A stretch of 64,000 nucleotides of DNA from Pseudomonas vranovensis DSM 16006 (lineage in GTDB: Bacteria; Pseudomonadota; Gammaproteobacteria; Pseudomonadales; Pseudomonadaceae): contig NZ_KE384456.1 of assembly GCF_000425805.1 (NCBI RefSeq), forward strand, positions 1 to 64,000, in the 5' to 3' direction. A program made the position numbers and the translations under genes. Shown piece after piece: positions 17,639 through 26,093 of the stretch (the first letter of the stretch is position 1; each line of letters starts with the position of its first letter). The notes under the pieces were generated by a model that was not told the DNA's origin, did no database searches, and saw only the letters and a program-made list of their open reading frames with translations.

Positions 17639-18346
17639 TCAGAACAGACGAGCGAGCAGGGCGGTAACCGCCGTCTCCACGCGCAGGATGCGCTCGCCCA
17701 GTTGCACCGGGGCAAGGCCTGCCTTGCCCAGGAGGTCGATCTCGTAGGGGATCCAGCCGCCTTCCGGGCCGATGGCCAGGGTCACCGGCTCGTCAAGGCC
17801 ACGCGGGCAGGGGGGGTAGGGACCAGGATGGCCGACCAGGCCGAGGGTGCCCGCGGCGATGGCCGGCAGGCGGTCTTCGACGAACGGCTTGAAACGTTTC
17901 TCGACGATGATCTCGGGGAGAATGGTGTCGCGGGTCTGTTCCAGGCCCAGGATCAATTGCTCGCGAATCGCTTCGGGCTCCAGAAACGGTGTTTGCCAAA
18001 AACTTTTTTCGACCCGGTAGCTGTTGACCAGGATCACCGTGGGCACACCCATGGTGGCGACGGTCTGGAACACCCGGCGCAGCATCTTCGGGCGCGGCAG
18101 GGCCAGTACCAGGGTCAGCGGCAGCTTGGCCGGCGGTTCGCGGTCGAAGCTGACCGAGAGCTCCGCTTCGTGACCTTCCAGGCGCAACACCCGGGCTTCA
18201 CCCATCAATCCGCCGATGCGTCCAACGCGCAGGCTGTCGCCCACCGCCACGCGGTGGATTTCCTGCATGTGGGTAAAGCGCCGGTCGGCCAGGACGACGC
18301 GGTCAGCCGCGATGAAGTCGGCCTCCTCGAGGAGCAACAGGTTCAC
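17639..18346 (-). CDS. RsmE-family 16S rRNA uridine methyltransferase, paralogue 1
   Basis: SPOUT-class methyltransferase of the RsmE (m3U1498) family, 235 residues. The SAM-knot motifs LAIGPEGGWIPYE and LGERILRVETA are present, and a small PUA-like N-terminal part precedes them. A second and more standard RsmE is encoded at 49571-50290, so this copy may modify another site or be a diverged duplicate. Its start overlaps the end of tatC by four bases (ATGA), so it belongs to the tat operon. The chemoreceptor gene follows 79 bases downstream. Confidence 0.85.
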   Translation of the reverse strand: MNLLLLEEADFIAADRVVLADRRFTHMQEIHRVAVGDSLRVGRIGGLMGEARVLRLEGHEAELSVSFDREPPAKLPLTLVLALPRPKMLRRVFQTVATMGVPTVILVNSYRVEKSFWQTPFLEPEAIREQLILGLEQTRDTILPEIIVEKRFKPFVEDRLPAIAAGTLGLVGHPGPYPPCPRGLDEPVTLAIGPEGGWIPYEIDLLGKAGLAPVQLGERILRVETAVTALLARLF

Positions 18347-19134
18347 GGCTGGGTCGCTGGCGGCTGGTCGTTGTGGTCGTCGGCTGCGTCATCCTGTGGC
18401 GCGCTGCGCTTGCGGATCAACGAGCCAAACAGAATGCCGATCTCGAACAGCAACCACATGGGCACCGCGAGCAGGGTCTGGGAGAAGATGTCCGGCGGGG
18501 TCAGGACCATGCCGACCACGAAGCAGCCGATGATCACATAGGGGCGGATCTTCTTCAGGTACTTCACGTCGACCACGCCGATCCACACCAGCAGCACCAC
18601 GGCCACGGGGATCTCGAAGGCGACGCCGAAGGCGAAGAACAGGGTCATGACGAAGTCCAGGTAACTGGCAATGTCCGTCATCATCGACACCCCTTCAGGG
18701 GTGGCACTGGCAAAGAACCCGAAGATCAGCGGGAACACCAGGAAGTAGGCGAAGGCCATCCCGGCGTAGAACAGGAAAATGCTCGAGACCAGCAGCGGAA
18801 TGGCGATGCGCTTTTCGTGGCGGTACAGGCCCGGGGCGATGAAGCCCCAGATCTGCTGCAGGATCAGCGGGATGGCGAGGAACAGCGAGACGATCATGGT
18901 CAGTTTGAACGGCGTCAGGAACGGCGAGGCCACGTCGGTGGCGATCATCGTTGCATTGGCCGGCAAGTGCGCGCGCAAGGGCGCTGAGACCAGGGTGTAG
19001 ATCTGCTGCGCGAAGGAGAACAGCCCGGCGAAGATCAGGAAGATGGCCGCGACGCAGCGCAGCAGGCGTGTACGCAGCTCGGTGAGGTGCGAAACCAGCG
19101 GCATCGGCTGGTCGTTGTCCGGAATATCGCTCAT
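18343..19134 (-). CDS. tatC: Sec-independent translocase subunit TatC
   Basis: Polytopic core of the twin-arginine translocase receptor complex in the inner membrane, 263 residues and six hydrophobic helices. The N-terminal HLTELRTRLL and the loop PGLYRHEKR, which carries the glutamate that helps bind the RR signal, are intact. The C-terminal tail is acidic (DDAADDHND). The start overlaps tatB by four bases and the stop overlaps the downstream RsmE-like gene by four bases. Confidence 0.98.
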   Translation of the reverse strand: MSDIPDNDQPMPLVSHLTELRTRLLRCVAAIFLIFAGLFSFAQQIYTLVSAPLRAHLPANATMIATDVASPFLTPFKLTMIVSLFLAIPLILQQIWGFIAPGLYRHEKRIAIPLLVSSIFLFYAGMAFAYFLVFPLIFGFFASATPEGVSMMTDIASYLDFVMTLFFAFGVAFEIPVAVVLLVWIGVVDVKYLKKIRPYVIIGCFVVGMVLTPPDIFSQTLLAVPMWLLFEIGILFGSLIRKRSAPQDDAADDHNDQPPATQP

Positions 19135-19511
19135 GGGGCTCGCGGGGGCTGTGTCGGTTCGGTGGTCACGCTGGCGGCTGGCGTGGTGTCGCTGCTGGCC
19201 GGGGTCGGCGCGGCGGCGGTCTCGCTGCTGGCTGCCGGGGCTACCGGCGGCTGTGGGCTCACGCTCTGCGGGTTGAGGATCTTGCGCGCTTCTTGCTCCA
19301 TGGAAAGGATGTGCTCGTTGTGCAGCTGGCGACGGATGTCATCGGCGCCGATTTCACGCTCCACCTCCTGCTTGATCGCATTGAAGCTGCGCTTGAGGCG
19401 GCCGATCCACAAACCGGCGGTACGCGCGGCACCCGGCAGGCGCTCGGGGCCGAGTACCAGCAGGGCCACCAGGCCCACGAGCAGAAGTTCGCCGAAGCTG
19501 ATCCCGAACAT
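19131..19511 (-). CDS. tatB: Sec-independent translocase subunit TatB
   Basis: Works with TatC in recognising twin-arginine substrates. It has 126 residues: one N-terminal TM helix (FGELLLVGLVALLVLGP), the LGPERLP hinge and an amphipathic helix. A Pro/Ala/Thr-rich tail from about residue 75 (for example PQPPVAPAASSETAAAP) is of low complexity. It is three bases after tatA and overlaps tatC. Confidence 0.96.
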   Translation of the reverse strand: MFGISFGELLLVGLVALLVLGPERLPGAARTAGLWIGRLKRSFNAIKQEVEREIGADDIRRQLHNEHILSMEQEARKILNPQSVSPQPPVAPAASSETAAAPTPASSDTTPAASVTTEPTQPPRAP

Positions 19512-19514
19512 TGA

Positions 19515-19790
19515 TCAATCTTTCCTGATGGGCTCTTCGACTTTGTGCGCCTGGCCGTCGATGGTCTGCGGCTGGTTCAGCGGCGAGGCCTGGGGCTGGA
19601 CGGGCTGTGCCGGTTGCACCGGCGGCGGGGTCGATTCGGCAGGCTTGGACTCTTCTTCGTTCATGGCCTTGCGAAAGCCCTTGATCGATTCGCCCAGGTC
19701 ACTGCCCAGGTTCTTCAGCTTCTTGGTGCCGAACACCAGTACCACCACGACCAGCAGGACAACCCAGTGTTTCCAGTCAAAAATACCCAT
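19515..19790 (-). CDS. tatA: Sec-independent translocase subunit TatA
   Basis: Pore-forming subunit of the Tat system, 91 residues. One TM helix is followed by the FGTKKLKNLG hinge and amphipathic helix (SDLGESIKGFRKAM), the TatA/E signature. The tail is Pro/Gln-rich. It is the first of three tat genes and lies 25 bases after hisE on the same strand. Confidence 0.96.
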   Translation of the reverse strand: MGIFDWKHWVVLLVVVVLVFGTKKLKNLGSDLGESIKGFRKAMNEEESKPAESTPPPVQPAQPVQPQASPLNQPQTIDGQAHKVEEPIRKD

Positions 19791-19815
19791 GGTGCAATCC
19801 CTCGAGATAATTCAG

Positions 19816-20151
19816 TTAGGCCGAAGGCTGGCGCGCGGCCTTTTCGGCGTGCCCGGACAGGCCGAAGCGGCGGTCCAGCTCGTCCAGCACCGCCTGCGGG
19901 TGCTGGCCCAGTGCGGCGAGCATGACCAGGCTATGGAACCACAGATCGGCGGTCTCGTAGATGACATCGCTGTAATCTCCGCTGTGGGCGGCATCCTTGG
20001 CAGCGATGATGGTCTCGACCGACTCTTCGCCGAGCTTTTCCAGAATCTTGTTCAGGCCCTTGTGATACAGGCTGGCGACGTAGGAGCTGTCGGGTTCGGC
20101 GCCTTTGCGCGACTCCAGTACTTCAGCCAGGCGGGTCAGGGTGTCGCTCAT
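19816..20151 (-). CDS. hisE: Phosphoribosyl-ATP pyrophosphohydrolase
   Basis: Second step of histidine synthesis: PR-ATP to PR-AMP plus pyrophosphate. All-alpha MazG-like fold, 111 residues from the ATG at 20151. The nucleotide/metal-binding signature KLGEESVETIIAAK followed by YETADLWFHSLV is intact. It is a separate protein here, as in other pseudomonads, whereas enteric bacteria have a HisIE fusion. Only one base separates the hisI stop from this start. Confidence 0.96.
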   Translation of the reverse strand: MSDTLTRLAEVLESRKGAEPDSSYVASLYHKGLNKILEKLGEESVETIIAAKDAAHSGDYSDVIYETADLWFHSLVMLAALGQHPQAVLDELDRRFGLSGHAEKAARQPSA

Positions 20152-20152
20152 G

Positions 20153-20545
20153 TCAGTGTCCTGCGCTGTAGATGGCATGGGGATCCTTGAGGACCGGGTC
20201 GACAGTTTTCCACTCACCATTTTCGTACACACGGTAGAAGCAGCTCTCGCGACCGGTATGGCAGGCGATATGCCCCAGTTGCTCGACCATCAGGATGATC
20301 ACGTCGGCGTCGCAGTCCAGGCGCATTTCGTGCAGCTTTTGCACATGGCCGGACTCTTCGCCCTTGCGCCACAGTTTGCCACGGGAACGCGACCAGTAGA
20401 TGGCGCGCTGCTCGGTGGCGGTCAGGCTCAATGCTTCGCGGTTCATCCAGGCCATCATCAGCACGCGCCCGGTCTTGTGGTCCTGGGCAATGGCCGGTAC
20501 CAGGCCATCGCTGTTCCAGTTGATCTCGTCCAGCCAGTCTTTCAT
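20153..20545 (-). CDS. hisI: Phosphoribosyl-AMP cyclohydrolase
   Basis: Third step of histidine synthesis: zinc-dependent opening of the adenine ring of PR-AMP. It has 130 residues from the ATG at 20545; the frame upstream adds only four residues. Landmarks are VLMMAWMNREAL, YWSRSRGKLWRKGEESGH and the metal-binding DCDADVIILMVEQ with CHTGRESCF. It precedes hisE by one base, then tatABC, all on the - strand. Confidence 0.96.
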   Translation of the reverse strand: MKDWLDEINWNSDGLVPAIAQDHKTGRVLMMAWMNREALSLTATEQRAIYWSRSRGKLWRKGEESGHVQKLHEMRLDCDADVIILMVEQLGHIACHTGRESCFYRVYENGEWKTVDPVLKDPHAIYSAGH

Positions 20546-20617
20546 GTTCGACTCCAAATCAGGGCCTGATCCTTTGCCAGGCCCTGGCGCTAGTGTGCCA
20601 GCCGCAGGCGCGGCTGG

Positions 20618-22225
20618 CTATCGACGCACTATCAGGTAGAGGCCTGCAGCGAGCATCAGCCAGGCCGGCCAGGCTGCCGGGGCGCTGAGGCTCACGGCGC
20701 CGGCGGCCAGGGTTGCGCCGCCGGCGAGCAGGCCGGCACCGAGCAGGCGCAAGGCCCAGCCATCGCCCTTCTGCTGCCAGGGGCTGGGTGGGTCGGCCAG
20801 GTGCGGCTGCGACATGCGTTCGAGCAAGTCGCGGGTCATGCCGGCCAGGTGCGGAATCTGTTCGACCTGGCCGTGCAGGTTCTGCAGCAGGGTCTTGGGA
20901 CTGACGCGCTCGCGCATCCAGCGTTCCAGGAATGGCTGGGCAGTGCTCCACAGGTCCAGGTCGGGGTACAGCTGGCGCCCCAGGCCTTCGATATTGAGCA
21001 GGGTTTTTTGCAGCAGCACCAGTTGCGGCTGGACTTCCATGTTGAAGCGCCGCGCGGTCTGGAACAGGCGCATCAGCACTTGGCCGAAGGAGATGTCCTT
21101 GAGCGGCTTCTCGAAGATCGGCTCGCACACGGTGCGGATCGCCGCCTCGAATTCGTTGAGCTTGGTATGGGCCGGCACCCAGCCCGAGTCGATGTGCAAC
21201 TGGGCCACGCGACGGTAGTCGCGCTTGAAGAAGGCGAACAGGTTGCGGGCGAGGTAGTCCTGGTCTTCGGGGGTCAGGCTGCCGACGATGCCGCAGTCGA
21301 TGGCAATGTACTGCGGGCTCCACGGCTTCACGGTGCTGACAAAGATGTTGCCCGGGTGCATGTCGGCATGGAAGAAGCTGTCGCGGAACACCTGGGTGAA
21401 GAAGATTTCGACACCCCGTTCGGCAAGCATCTTCATGTCGGTGCGCTGGTCGGCCAGGGTGGCCAGGTCGGTGACCTGGATGCCGTAGATGCGCTCCATC
21501 ACCAGCACCTTGGGGCGGCACCAGTCCCAGTAGACCTGGGGCACGTACATCATCTCCGAGCCTTCGAAGTTGCGTTTTAGCTGGCTGGCGTTAGCTGCCT
21601 CGCGCAGCAGGTCGAGCTCGTCGTAGATGGTTTTCTCGTAGTCGTTGACCACCTCTACCGGGTGCAGCAAGCGGGCGTCGGCCGAGACGCGCTCGGCACC
21701 GCGGGCGATCAGGAACAGCCAGGCCAGGTCTTGGGCGATGACCGGTTTGAGGCCCGGGCGCACCACTTTGACCACCACCTCTTCGCCGCTCTTGAGCTTG
21801 GCCGCGTGTACCTGGGCTACCGAGGCCGAGGCCAGTGGCTCGACGTCGAAACGGCTGAACACTTCGCTGATCTTCGCGCCGAGCTGCTCTTCGATCAGGG
21901 CCACGGCCTTTTGTGGGTCGAAGGGCGGCACCCGGTCCTGCAGCAGCATCAGCTCATCGGCGATGTCTTCGGGCAGCAGGTCGCGGCGGGTCGAAAGCAA
22001 TTGGCCGAACTTGATGAAGATCGGCCCCAGGTCCTGCAGTGCCAGGCGCAGGCGAGCACCGCGGCTGAGCTCCAGGGTCTTGCGGGGAAACCAGCGCCAG
22101 GGCATCAGGTGCCGCAGGGCCATCAGCCACCAGGGCAACGGCAGTTCGAACAGCAAGTCATCGAGACGGTAGCGGATGACCACGCTCTGGATGCGCAACA
22201 GACGGCGGACGGCAAGCAGCTTCAT
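20618..22225 (-). CDS. ubiB: Ubiquinone biosynthesis protein UbiB (ADCK-like atypical kinase)
   Basis: Membrane-bound atypical protein-kinase-like ATPase that supports the hydroxylation steps of ubiquinone synthesis, 535 residues. The family-defining KxGQ motif is in FIKFGQLLSTRRDLLP. The kinase-like core contains EVVVKVVRPG (ATP lysine), HADMHPGNIF and AIDCGIVGSL (metal-binding). Two hydrophobic helices end the protein (about 495-533). The start overlaps ubiJ by four bases, so ubiE-ubiJ-ubiB is one coupled operon. Confidence 0.96.
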   Translation of the reverse strand: MKLLAVRRLLRIQSVVIRYRLDDLLFELPLPWWLMALRHLMPWRWFPRKTLELSRGARLRLALQDLGPIFIKFGQLLSTRRDLLPEDIADELMLLQDRVPPFDPQKAVALIEEQLGAKISEVFSRFDVEPLASASVAQVHAAKLKSGEEVVVKVVRPGLKPVIAQDLAWLFLIARGAERVSADARLLHPVEVVNDYEKTIYDELDLLREAANASQLKRNFEGSEMMYVPQVYWDWCRPKVLVMERIYGIQVTDLATLADQRTDMKMLAERGVEIFFTQVFRDSFFHADMHPGNIFVSTVKPWSPQYIAIDCGIVGSLTPEDQDYLARNLFAFFKRDYRRVAQLHIDSGWVPAHTKLNEFEAAIRTVCEPIFEKPLKDISFGQVLMRLFQTARRFNMEVQPQLVLLQKTLLNIEGLGRQLYPDLDLWSTAQPFLERWMRERVSPKTLLQNLHGQVEQIPHLAGMTRDLLERMSQPHLADPPSPWQQKGDGWALRLLGAGLLAGGATLAAGAVSLSAPAAWPAWLMLAAGLYLIVRR

Positions 22226-22845
22226 GCGTTATCGCTGGTATCAAGGGATCGGGCAAGGCGCTCGATGCGCGCCTCGAGGCGTTCAATATCGACTTTGAGC
22301 GTGTCGAGTTCGCTGAAGCGGGCTTCGGCTTCACGCTGGCCCACCAGGGTTCGGGCTTCTTCGGCCAGGTACTCCGAGAGGTTCTGGTTCAAGTTGGCCA
22401 GGCCCTGGCGCGTCCAGCTGGCGCGGCTGCGCAGGTGGCCACTGAGCAATTGCGTGGCGACCGGGCCGAGCCAGCGCGAGACTTCGTATTCCCAGTCCAG
22501 GTCCAGGTCCTGCAGCACCGCGACCAGATCCAGTAGCACTGCGCTGTCGCCTTCAAGTTCTACCTGCGGGCTGTGCAGCACTGCCGGTTTGTCCTGGCTG
22601 AGGGCCAGGCGAGCCAGGCTGCTGGCCGGGGCACGCAGGGTGCAGTCGGCTTCAATCTCCCAGTGGGCGGCAAGCATCAGGCCGTCTTCACCGGGCAGGA
22701 TGAACAGTTGCAGCGCTGGCTGGCGACAGTCGATGGCAATCACTTTGCCATTGAGCGCCGCCAGGCGCGGCAACGCCGTGCTGTCCAGACGCAGGACACG
22801 GTTGAGGCCGTGTTCGACGCTGGCGAGAAGACCGGCCAGGAGCAT
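22222..22845 (-). CDS. ubiJ: Ubiquinone biosynthesis accessory factor UbiJ
   Basis: Lipid-binding (SCP2-domain) factor of the soluble ubiquinone biosynthesis complex, 207 residues. The N-terminal two thirds form the SCP2-like domain (for example IAIDCRQPALQLFILPGEDG). The C-terminal third is a predicted coiled coil rich in Glu/Arg/Leu (ELDTLKVDIERLEARIERLA). It lies between ubiE (1-base overlap) and ubiB (4-base overlap), the order seen across Gammaproteobacteria. Confidence 0.92.
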   Translation of the reverse strand: MLLAGLLASVEHGLNRVLRLDSTALPRLAALNGKVIAIDCRQPALQLFILPGEDGLMLAAHWEIEADCTLRAPASSLARLALSQDKPAVLHSPQVELEGDSAVLLDLVAVLQDLDLDWEYEVSRWLGPVATQLLSGHLRSRASWTRQGLANLNQNLSEYLAEEARTLVGQREAEARFSELDTLKVDIERLEARIERLARSLDTSDNA

Positions 22846-23615
22846 CAGGGCTTGATGCCCCGGTGCAGGGCAACGATGCCGCTGGTCATGTTGTGGTAGG
22901 TGACGCGGTCGAAACCGGCCTCGACCATCATGGCCTTGAGGGTTTCCTGATCGGGGTGCATGCGGATCGATTCGGCCAGGTAGCGGTAGCTTTCCGAGTC
23001 GTTGGTGATCAGCTTGCCGGCCAGGGGCATGAAGGCGAACGAGTAGGCGTCGTAGACCTTGGACATCAGCTTGTTGGTCGGCTTGGAGAACTCCAGCACC
23101 AACAGGCGGCCACCGGGCTTGAGCACGCGCAGCATCGAACGGATGGCGTCTTCCTTGTGGGTGACATTACGCAGGCCGAAAGCGATGGTGACGCAGTCGA
23201 AATGGTTGTCGGGGAACGGCAGCTTTTCAGCGTCGGCCTGGACGAACTCGATATTGCCGGCCACGCCGCGGTCGAGCAGGCGGTCACGACCGACCTTGAG
23301 CATCGACTCGTTGATGTCGGCCAGCACCACCTGGCCGGTGGGGCCGACCAGTTGCGAAAACTTGGCGGCCAGGTCACCCGTGCCACCGGCGATGTCCAGT
23401 ACCCGGTTGCCGCTGCGCACACCGGACAGCTCGATGGTGAAGCGCTTCCACAGGCGGTGCATACCACCGGAAAGCACATCGTTCATCAGGTCGTACTTGG
23501 CTGCTACAGAATGGAAAACCTCAGCGACCTTCTCCGCTTTCTGGCTTTCCGGCACGTTCTGATAGCCGAAATGGGTGACGGGTTCGGCGTTGTCGCCTTT
23601 GCGCTGATCGTTCAT
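22845..23615 (-). CDS. ubiE: Ubiquinone/menaquinone C-methyltransferase
   Basis: SAM-dependent C-methyltransferase of the quinone ring, 256 residues. Class I methyltransferase motifs are present: VLDIAGGTGDLAAKF (motif I), VVLADINESML and LPFPDNHFDCVTIAFGLRN. The latter two with FGLRNV are the UbiE signatures. It is the first gene of ubiE-ubiJ-ubiB. About 125 bases separate it from the divergent small PHA-system gene. Confidence 0.97.
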   Translation of the reverse strand: MNDQRKGDNAEPVTHFGYQNVPESQKAEKVAEVFHSVAAKYDLMNDVLSGGMHRLWKRFTIELSGVRSGNRVLDIAGGTGDLAAKFSQLVGPTGQVVLADINESMLKVGRDRLLDRGVAGNIEFVQADAEKLPFPDNHFDCVTIAFGLRNVTHKEDAIRSMLRVLKPGGRLLVLEFSKPTNKLMSKVYDAYSFAFMPLAGKLITNDSESYRYLAESIRMHPDQETLKAMMVEAGFDRVTYHNMTSGIVALHRGIKP

Positions 23616-23740
23616 ATCGCTTCACCGGAAAAAATTACTGGCCATTCTAGGGCGTACGGTCGGATTTGTCTTGGCGGGGTGTGTCGCAGGTGGGGGGCGG
23701 GCATAATAGACAGTATGCCTCTGAACCCAGGATTGAATGA

Positions 23741-24016
23741 ATGACCCAGATCAGCGTTGAACGCAAACACAGCCTGGGCCGCCAAGCGGCTCGCGAAAAG
23801 GCCCAGGCCCTGGTCGACAAACTGGCCCGCGAATACGACCTCACCGCCCGCTGGGACGGCGACCGGGTCGAGGTCAAGCGCAGCGGCGCCAACGGCAGCG
23901 TGCAGATCGGCGAAGACAGCATCAAGGTCGAGCTCAAGCTGGGCATGATGCTGTCGATGATGAGCGGGGCCATCAAGAGCGAGATCGAGCGGGCCCTGGA
24001 CAAGGCGCTCGCCTAG
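23741..24016 (+). CDS. Polyhydroxyalkanoic acid system family protein (small)
   Basis: Small 91-residue protein of the PHA granule/PHA-system family (PHA_gran_rgn). It begins MTQISVERKHSLGRQAAREK and ends in a helical part (MLSMMSGAIKSEIERALDKA). Molecular function is not established. Its place directly before the phaI-phaF genes supports a granule-linked role, though this could be only gene neighbourhood. The ATG at 23741 lacks a strong ribosome site. Confidence 0.8.
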   Translation: MTQISVERKHSLGRQAAREKAQALVDKLAREYDLTARWDGDRVEVKRSGANGSVQIGEDSIKVELKLGMMLSMMSGAIKSEIERALDKALA

Positions 24017-24027
24017 TGGCTCAAGAG

Positions 24028-24131
24028 GGGAGCTTCACGCTGCAAGTGGTGCAGTGAAGGGAGGGGGCGAAGGTATCCACGATCACCGCTGCCCTTTCTT
24101 GTCGTGTGAAGCTTATGGCTTGCAGCTGCCC
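24028..24131 (+). repeat. Copy 1 of a dispersed hairpin repeat (upstream of phaI)
   Basis: An imperfect inverted repeat has arms AGCTTCACG and CGTGTGAAGCT. It continues into GCTTATGGCTTGCAGCTG (24111-24128). The segment 24092-24122 aligns at about 25 of 31 bases with 39603-39633. A third copy is at 31226-31327. See findings. Confidence 0.6.
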
Positions 24132-24230
24132 TTATTAGTGTGTGGTTTCTAATTTTTCTCCCTACCTTATGCTCAAGCCCAACTTCCATGGGCAGTTCCT
24201 CCATATCTATTCGAGCGTGAGGTGCAGAGC

Positions 24231-24650
24231 ATGGCCAAAGTGATCCTGAAGAAAAAAGACGACGCCCAGCGTACGCTGGGTGAGGTGCGCGGCTACGCGC
24301 GCAAGATTTGGCTGGCAGGCCTGGGCGCTTATGTCCGGGTGGGTCAGGAAGGTGCCGACTACCTGAAAGAATTGGTCAAGGCCGGCGAAACCGTCGAGAA
24401 ACGCAGCAAGAAACGTATCGACCACGAGCTCGATGCAGCCAATAGCCAGATCGATTCGGTCAAGGGCGAGATCTCCAGTGTGAAGGGCAAGGTCGAGGTC
24501 CAGCTCGATAAAATCGAAAAGGCTTTCGACACACGGGTTGCCAGCGCCTTGAATCGCATCGGCATACCGTCTAAACATGACGTGGAGGCACTTTCTGCCA
24601 AGCTCGATGAGCTGACGGCATTGCTCGAACGTGTCGCGCGCAAACAATAA
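24231..24650 (+). CDS. phaI: PHA granule-associated protein PhaI (phasin)
   Basis: Phasin that coats medium-chain-length PHA granules, 139 residues from ATG 24231 (GAGG 9-10 bases upstream). The conserved ARKIWLAGLGAYVRVGQEG is shared with PhaF, followed by a long Lys/Glu-rich amphipathic helix and leucine-heptad end (LSAKLDELTALLERVA). phaF follows 10 bases downstream, so the pair is co-transcribed and convergent with phaC1ZC2D. A 214-base leader before it contains a hairpin repeat. Confidence 0.96.
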   Translation: MAKVILKKKDDAQRTLGEVRGYARKIWLAGLGAYVRVGQEGADYLKELVKAGETVEKRSKKRIDHELDAANSQIDSVKGEISSVKGKVEVQLDKIEKAFDTRVASALNRIGIPSKHDVEALSAKLDELTALLERVARKQ

Positions 24651-24660
24651 GGAGATCGGG

Positions 24661-25392
24661 ATGGCTGGCAAGAAGAATAGCGATAAAGAAAGCAGCTCCT
24701 GGGTCGGGGGGATCGAGAAGTATTCCCGCAAGATCTGGCTGGCTGGTTTGGGTATCTACTCCAAGATCGACCAGGACGGCAACAAGCTGTTCGAGTCCCT
24801 GGTCAAGGACGGTGAGAAAGCTGAAAAACAGGCCAAGGGCTCCGTTGACTCGGCCAAGGCTTCGGCCAAGTCGGCCACCTCTCGGGTGGGTGATGTGAAA
24901 GACCGCGCGCTGGGCAAGTGGAGCGAGCTCGAAGAGGCTTTCGACAAGCGCCTGAACAGTGCCATTTCGCGACTGGGTGTGCCGAGCCGCAATGAGGTCA
25001 AGGCGCTGCACCAGCAGGTCGACACGCTGACCAAGCAGATCGAGAAACTGACCGGTGCCTCGGTCAAGTCGGCTTCCAGCAAGCCTGCGGCCACCAAGAC
25101 TGCGGCCAAGCCACTGGCCAAGGCTGCGCCGAAAGCGGCAGCCAAGCCTGCAGCGGCCAAGCCGGCTGCCAAACCTGCAGCCAAGCCGGCAGCAGCCAAA
25201 GCGGCAGCCAAACCGGCCGCGGCGAAAAAGCCAGCGGTGAAGAAAGCACCGGCCAAGCCAGCAGTGGCCAAGCCGGCAGCGCCGGCGGCCAGTGCGGCGC
25301 CTGCACCGAGTGCTGTACCTGCTGCTTCGGCACCGGCAGCGCCGTCGGCACCTGCGCCATCGGCTTCGGTGAGTCCGATCAACCCGTCCTGA
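24661..25392 (+). CDS. phaF: PHA granule-associated protein PhaF (phasin with histone-like tail)
   Basis: Nucleoid- and granule-binding phasin that helps segregate PHA granules at division and affects pha expression. It has 243 residues from ATG 24661 (AAGGAG site). The N-terminal phasin part (SRKIWLAGLGIYSKIDQDG) is paralogous to PhaI, and a coiled-coil segment follows at about residues 115-135. From about 140 there is a histone H1-like tail of AAKP-type repeats, which is DNA-binding in known PhaF. The last 35 residues are Ala/Pro/Ser-rich without lysine. It is followed by a REP hairpin. Confidence 0.96.
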   Translation: MAGKKNSDKESSSWVGGIEKYSRKIWLAGLGIYSKIDQDGNKLFESLVKDGEKAEKQAKGSVDSAKASAKSATSRVGDVKDRALGKWSELEEAFDKRLNSAISRLGVPSRNEVKALHQQVDTLTKQIEKLTGASVKSASSKPAATKTAAKPLAKAAPKAAAKPAAAKPAAKPAAKPAAAKAAAKPAAAKKPAVKKAPAKPAVAKPAAPAASAAPAPSAVPAASAPAAPSAPAPSASVSPINPS

Positions 25393-25406
25393 TCACGGGT
25401 GTTTCA

Positions 25407-25461
25407 ATCGCGGGGCAAGCCCGCTCCCACAGCGGTTTGTGGGAGCGGCTTGCCCCGCGAT
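25407..25461. repeat. REP-type hairpin between convergent phaF and phaD
   Basis: Near-perfect arms of ATCGCGGGGCAAGC...GCTCCCACA (25407 on) pair with the complement ending at 25461, with one missing base in the right arm. It lies between the stops of phaF (+) and phaD (-) and can terminate both transcripts. Confidence 0.88.
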
Positions 25462-25465
25462 GCTT

Positions 25466-26080
25466 TCAGCCGTCCAGATAGCGCAAGGCAATCTGCTCCG
25501 CTGCATGCCTGGAGCCGGTTTCAAGGTGCGGCGCCACCAGCATCATCACCTGGTACACCACCACCCCCACTTCACCCTCACGGGCCAGCACTCGCTGGTA
25601 GTCGAGGGAGAACAGCAACGTCAGGGTGATCTGCTCCACCAGTTGCCCCAGGGCCCGAGTATCACTGGTCACTTGCCCCTGGGCCTTGAGGCTGGCGAGC
25701 AGGGCAGCCAGGGTGCGCTTGAGGGCGTTGAGCAGGTTGCGCATGCCACGAGCCAGCTTGGGCAGGCGGCCGGTCAGGTTCGACAGGTCCTGGAACAGGA
25801 AGCGGTACTGGGCCATGCGCTCGACGATCAGGTGCAGAAACAGCCAGTAGTCCTCGGCATCCAGACGCACTTCAAGCGGCGGGTCGAGCAGCGGTGTCAG
25901 CTCGTCTTCAAAACGTTCGAACAAGCCCAGTACCAACGGCTCCTTGCCGTGGAAGTGGTAGTACAGGTTGCCCGGGCTGATGCCCATTTCGTTGGCAATC
26001 TCGAGTGTCGAGACATTCGGTTCGCCCTGCTGGTTGAACAGCTGCAGGGCACATTCCAGAATACGGTCGCGGGTTTTCAT
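25466..26080 (-). CDS. phaD: TetR-family regulator of the pha cluster
   Basis: Transcription factor known in P. putida as an activator of phaC1 and phaI promoters in response to a fatty-acid-derived signal. It has 204 residues from the ATG at 26080, the known size. The longer upstream frame is not conserved. The N-terminal helix-turn-helix is NVSTLEIANEMGISPGNLYYHF, preceded by RDRILECALQLF. The C-terminal domain is helical (ligand and dimer). It is 13 bases after phaC2, the last gene of phaC1-phaZ-phaC2-phaD. Confidence 0.95.
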   Translation of the reverse strand: MKTRDRILECALQLFNQQGEPNVSTLEIANEMGISPGNLYYHFHGKEPLVLGLFERFEDELTPLLDPPLEVRLDAEDYWLFLHLIVERMAQYRFLFQDLSNLTGRLPKLARGMRNLLNALKRTLAALLASLKAQGQVTSDTRALGQLVEQITLTLLFSLDYQRVLAREGEVGVVVYQVMMLVAPHLETGSRHAAEQIALRYLDG

Positions 26081-26093
26081 CCGTTCTACTTGT

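Noticed and set aside
25060..25390. Tandem repeats in DNA suggestive of an array
   Set aside because: They are codon repeats of the Ala/Lys/Pro tail of PhaF, irregular in length and with no spacers, so not a CRISPR.
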